This document shows positions 62,661 to 64,000 of a DNA stretch of 64,000 nt, piece by piece. A program made the translations under genes and the position numbers. The stretch comes from Staphylococcus cornubiensis (GTDB lineage: Bacteria > Bacillota > Bacilli > Staphylococcales > Staphylococcaceae): assembly GCF_900183575.1 (NCBI RefSeq), contig NZ_FXUZ01000003.1, forward strand, positions 62,001 through 126,000, read 5' to 3'. The notes beneath the pieces are model-generated. The model saw nothing but the letters and a program-made list of their open reading frames with translations, had not been told where the DNA came from and searched no databases. Positions within the stretch are counted from its first letter, which is position 1, and each line of letters starts with the position of its first letter.

Positions 62661-63464
62661 TTACGCTTTTTCGTAATGTTTACACAAGAGATTGTATGTC
62701 ACGAGCATCGGTTTACCTGTGCGTGGATCCGTACTCAACTCTGCATCAATATTAAACACACGCTCTAAAATTTCATTTGTCAGTACTTCATGCGTGTCAC
62801 CTTGTTTAATAATATCGCCATCTTTCATCGCGATAAGGTGATCCGAGAAACGAATCGCTTGGTTAATATCATGTAAAACCATGATAATTGTCGTTCCGTG
62901 CTCAGCATTCAATTCTTGTACGAGCTCTAAAATTTCAAGTTGATGCGAAATATCTAAATATGTTGTCGGTTCATCAAGAAAAATAATGTCTGTTTTTTGA
63001 GCGAGCGCCATCGCAATCCATACACGTTGACGTTGCCCACCACTTAAGTCATTAACCGCTCGATGCTTAAAGTCTATCGTCCCTGTCACACGCATCGCCC
63101 AGTCAATCGCTTTTTTGTCTTCTTCATTCAAACGACCAAAGCCTTTTTGATGTGGGAAACGTCCATAAGAAACAAGTTCTCCAGCTGTCAAACCATCCGC
63201 CACATCTGGAGATTGAGGTAATATCGCTATTTTTTTAGCAATTTCTTTCGTTGATTGGACGTGGATATTTTTACCGTCCAAACAAATTTCACCACTTTTA
63301 GTATTTAATAATCGAGAAAGCGCTTTTAGCAATGTTGATTTACCACACCCATTCGGACCAATAATTGAAGTAATGGCACCGTCTGGAATTGCGACATCTA
63401 AATTATCAACAATGACACGGTCACCATACCCAATTGTGACCTCTTTACCTGTTAATCTACTCAT
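62661..63464 (-). CDS. fhuC: Ferric hydroxamate transporter ATPase FhuC
   Basis: ATPase of 267 residues. Walker A GPNGCGKST (near residue 37), the signature LSGGQRQRVWIAMALAQ, and Walker B IIFLDEPTTYLD are all present. FhuC energises FhuBG and, in staphylococci, also other siderophore permeases such as those for staphyloferrins. I chose the ATG at 63464 (MSRLTGKEVTIGYG): AAGGATGACG precedes it with better spacing than the ATG two codons earlier. A Fur box lies about 140 bases upstream. Confidence 0.93.
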   Translation of the reverse strand: MSRLTGKEVTIGYGDRVIVDNLDVAIPDGAITSIIGPNGCGKSTLLKALSRLLNTKSGEICLDGKNIHVQSTKEIAKKIAILPQSPDVADGLTAGELVSYGRFPHQKGFGRLNEEDKKAIDWAMRVTGTIDFKHRAVNDLSGGQRQRVWIAMALAQKTDIIFLDEPTTYLDISHQLEILELVQELNAEHGTTIIMVLHDINQAIRFSDHLIAMKDGDIIKQGDTHEVLTNEILERVFNIDAELSTDPRTGKPMLVTYNLLCKHYEKA

Positions 63465-63601
63465 CGTCATCCTTCTTTCTTAAACCGATTACGCCGTTGC
63501 ACACGCTAAATTATGCATGTTAAGGCGTTACTGCTTCACTCACTAACGAACTTGTGAGCTTTTCATTCCCTATGTTATGAAATCTATATTTATTTCATGC
63601 A

Positions 63602-63620
63602 ATTGATAATCATTATCATG
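63602..63620. promoter_or_regulatory. Fur box of the fhuCBG operon
   Basis: TGATAAT-C-ATTATCA (63604-63618) is a perfect 7-1-7 inverted repeat, the staphylococcal Fur site. It lies about 140 bases before fhuC and should repress the operon when iron is plentiful. Confidence 0.92.
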
Positions 63621-63813
63621 TTTATGCCAAGTATATCATCATTTATCAAAAATTTCTAACTGAAAATCATTTAGTTTGGACTTCATATACTTGCGAGATC
63701 GTATTCAATTCTTTGAAAATTTCTTACTCTCATAAATTAAAAAATCATTCATTCCCAATCGTTTATACAAATTGATTCATCATGTCATTCTTATTGATGC
63801 GCATAAAACCATT

Positions 63814-63842
63814 AAGAAAAGGCTAGGAGTTCTCCCAGCCTC
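63814..63842 (-). terminator. Terminator of the gene entering from the right edge
   Basis: On the minus strand GGCTGGGAG pairs with CTCCTAGCC and is followed by TTTTCTT, about 35 bases after the stop codon at 63876. Confidence 0.82.
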
Positions 63843-63875
63843 TACACTTTCATGTCTACTATTTCAATTTTCACT

Positions 63876-64000
63876 TTAATCTTCTACTAAAAAGCCGTTA
63901 CCATAAACATCACGCACGTCATGCACAACAACGAAAGCACTATGATCAATTTGACGAATCAAGCGCTTTGTACGTGACAATTGCGTCTTACTAATCACGG
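63876..64000 (-). CDS. C-terminal end of a YitT/DUF2179-type membrane protein, cut by the window edge
   Basis: Only the last 41 codons are visible, ending in a TAA at 63876. They read as SKTQLSRTKRLIRQIDHSAF followed by VVVHDVRDVYGNGFLVED. This pattern, with IDxxAFVxxxDVxxVxGxGF, is that of the C-terminal DUF2179 domain of YitT family proteins, which have an N-terminal membrane part. Function unknown. The start lies beyond the window. The identification rests on a short segment. Confidence 0.6.
   Translation of the reverse strand, partial: VISKTQLSRTKRLIRQIDHSAFVVVHDVRDVYGNGFLVED

Larger units (their letters stand above)
63465..63875. other. Region upstream of fhuC
   Basis: About 410 bases. 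They contain the fhu promoter with a Fur box at 63602-63620, AT-rich sequence without supported genes, and a minus-strand terminator at 63814-63842 for the gene that enters from the right edge. Confidence 0.55.

Noticed and set aside
1..64000. CRISPR arrays, tRNA or rRNA genes, prophage, insertion sequences
   Set aside because: No regularly spaced repeats, cloverleaf sequences, transposase, integrase or phage genes were seen. Gene content is core-like throughout.

Overview
The window looks like a stretch of Staphylococcus chromosome (low-GC Gram-positive codon use, strong GGAGG-type ribosome binding sites). The staphylococcal genes norA, mgrA, graXRS-vraFG, uppP, cydDC, fruRKA, mpfA and fhuCBG are recognisable and sit in roughly the neighbourhood known from S. 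aureus. Several features differ from S. aureus: an NAD-dependent malate dehydrogenase gene, no nagA gene beside fruA, a two-domain glycosyltransferase/CDP-glycerol transferase next to norA, and its own families of intergenic repeats. I infer a non-aureus staphylococcus, possibly of the animal-associated intermedius/hyicus side of the genus. I cannot name the species.

Layout. 1-4200 (minus): a tightly packed run pabA-pabB-pabC, a small membrane protein, pxpB and pxpC (p-aminobenzoate synthesis for folate, then 5-oxoproline recycling). 4300-6260 (plus): a preQ1-I riboswitch with terminator controlling queC-queD-queE. 6400-7500: two membrane proteins, the second with a SigmaB-like promoter. 7750-10500 (minus): a CsbB-type glycosyltransferase and the CNNM/CorC protein MpfA behind an unassigned structured leader. 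10640-14320 (minus): the fructose operon fruR-fruK-fruA with a cre site inside its promoter. 14500-15320: small membrane proteins, one broken by two in-frame stops. 15430-19560 (minus): a YbaK-type deacylase, the two-domain wall-polymer enzyme and norA. 19860-21550 (plus): DUF1361, a small membrane protein and a CPBP protease. 21620-25030 (minus): mdh, a small membrane protein, an aldo/keto reductase and a COG0523 metal GTPase, divergent from mgrA. 26080-29390: cydDC. 29660-33000 (plus): uppP, a lysine-rich coiled-coil protein with an internal duplication and a SigmaB-like promoter, a DUF188 protein and a LOG-family protein. 33370-39640: acetyltransferases, a lipoprotein, DUF1129 and DUF456 membrane proteins, an MFS transporter, a LysR regulator and a DUF402 phosphatase-like protein. 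40200-44230 (minus): a DUF985 cupin, a YebC regulator, and tenI-thiS-thiG-thiF under a TPP riboswitch whose antiterminator and terminator can both be read. 44260-48050: a BI-1 protein, a LysM-CHAP wall hydrolase with a perfect WalR site upstream, and the Pit/DUF47 phosphate pair. 48930-54300 (minus): graX-graR-graS-vraF-vraG, the cationic-peptide sensing and resistance module. 54460-60450: acetyltransferase, esterase, YkvI transporter, 14-helix MFS pump and a helical protein of unknown role. 60620-63620: fhuC-fhuB-fhuG with a Fur box. The last bases hold the end of a YitT/DUF2179 protein.

The region is core genome weighted towards the cell envelope (teichoic-acid-type chemistry, undecaprenyl phosphate recycling, antimicrobial peptide sensing, drug efflux, wall hydrolysis) with cofactor pathways. 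I see no phage, transposase, CRISPR array, tRNA or rRNA. The least explained sequence is in the intergenic regions. There are two families of about 144-bp elements with complementary ends: family 1 at 7514-7657 and 46159-46301, family 2 at 39957-40100 and 59711-59853 with decayed fragments beside each copy. In family 2 the ends differ between copies yet stay paired within each copy, which points to selection for a fold or to a mobile palindromic element. I did not find a clearly new multi-gene system.
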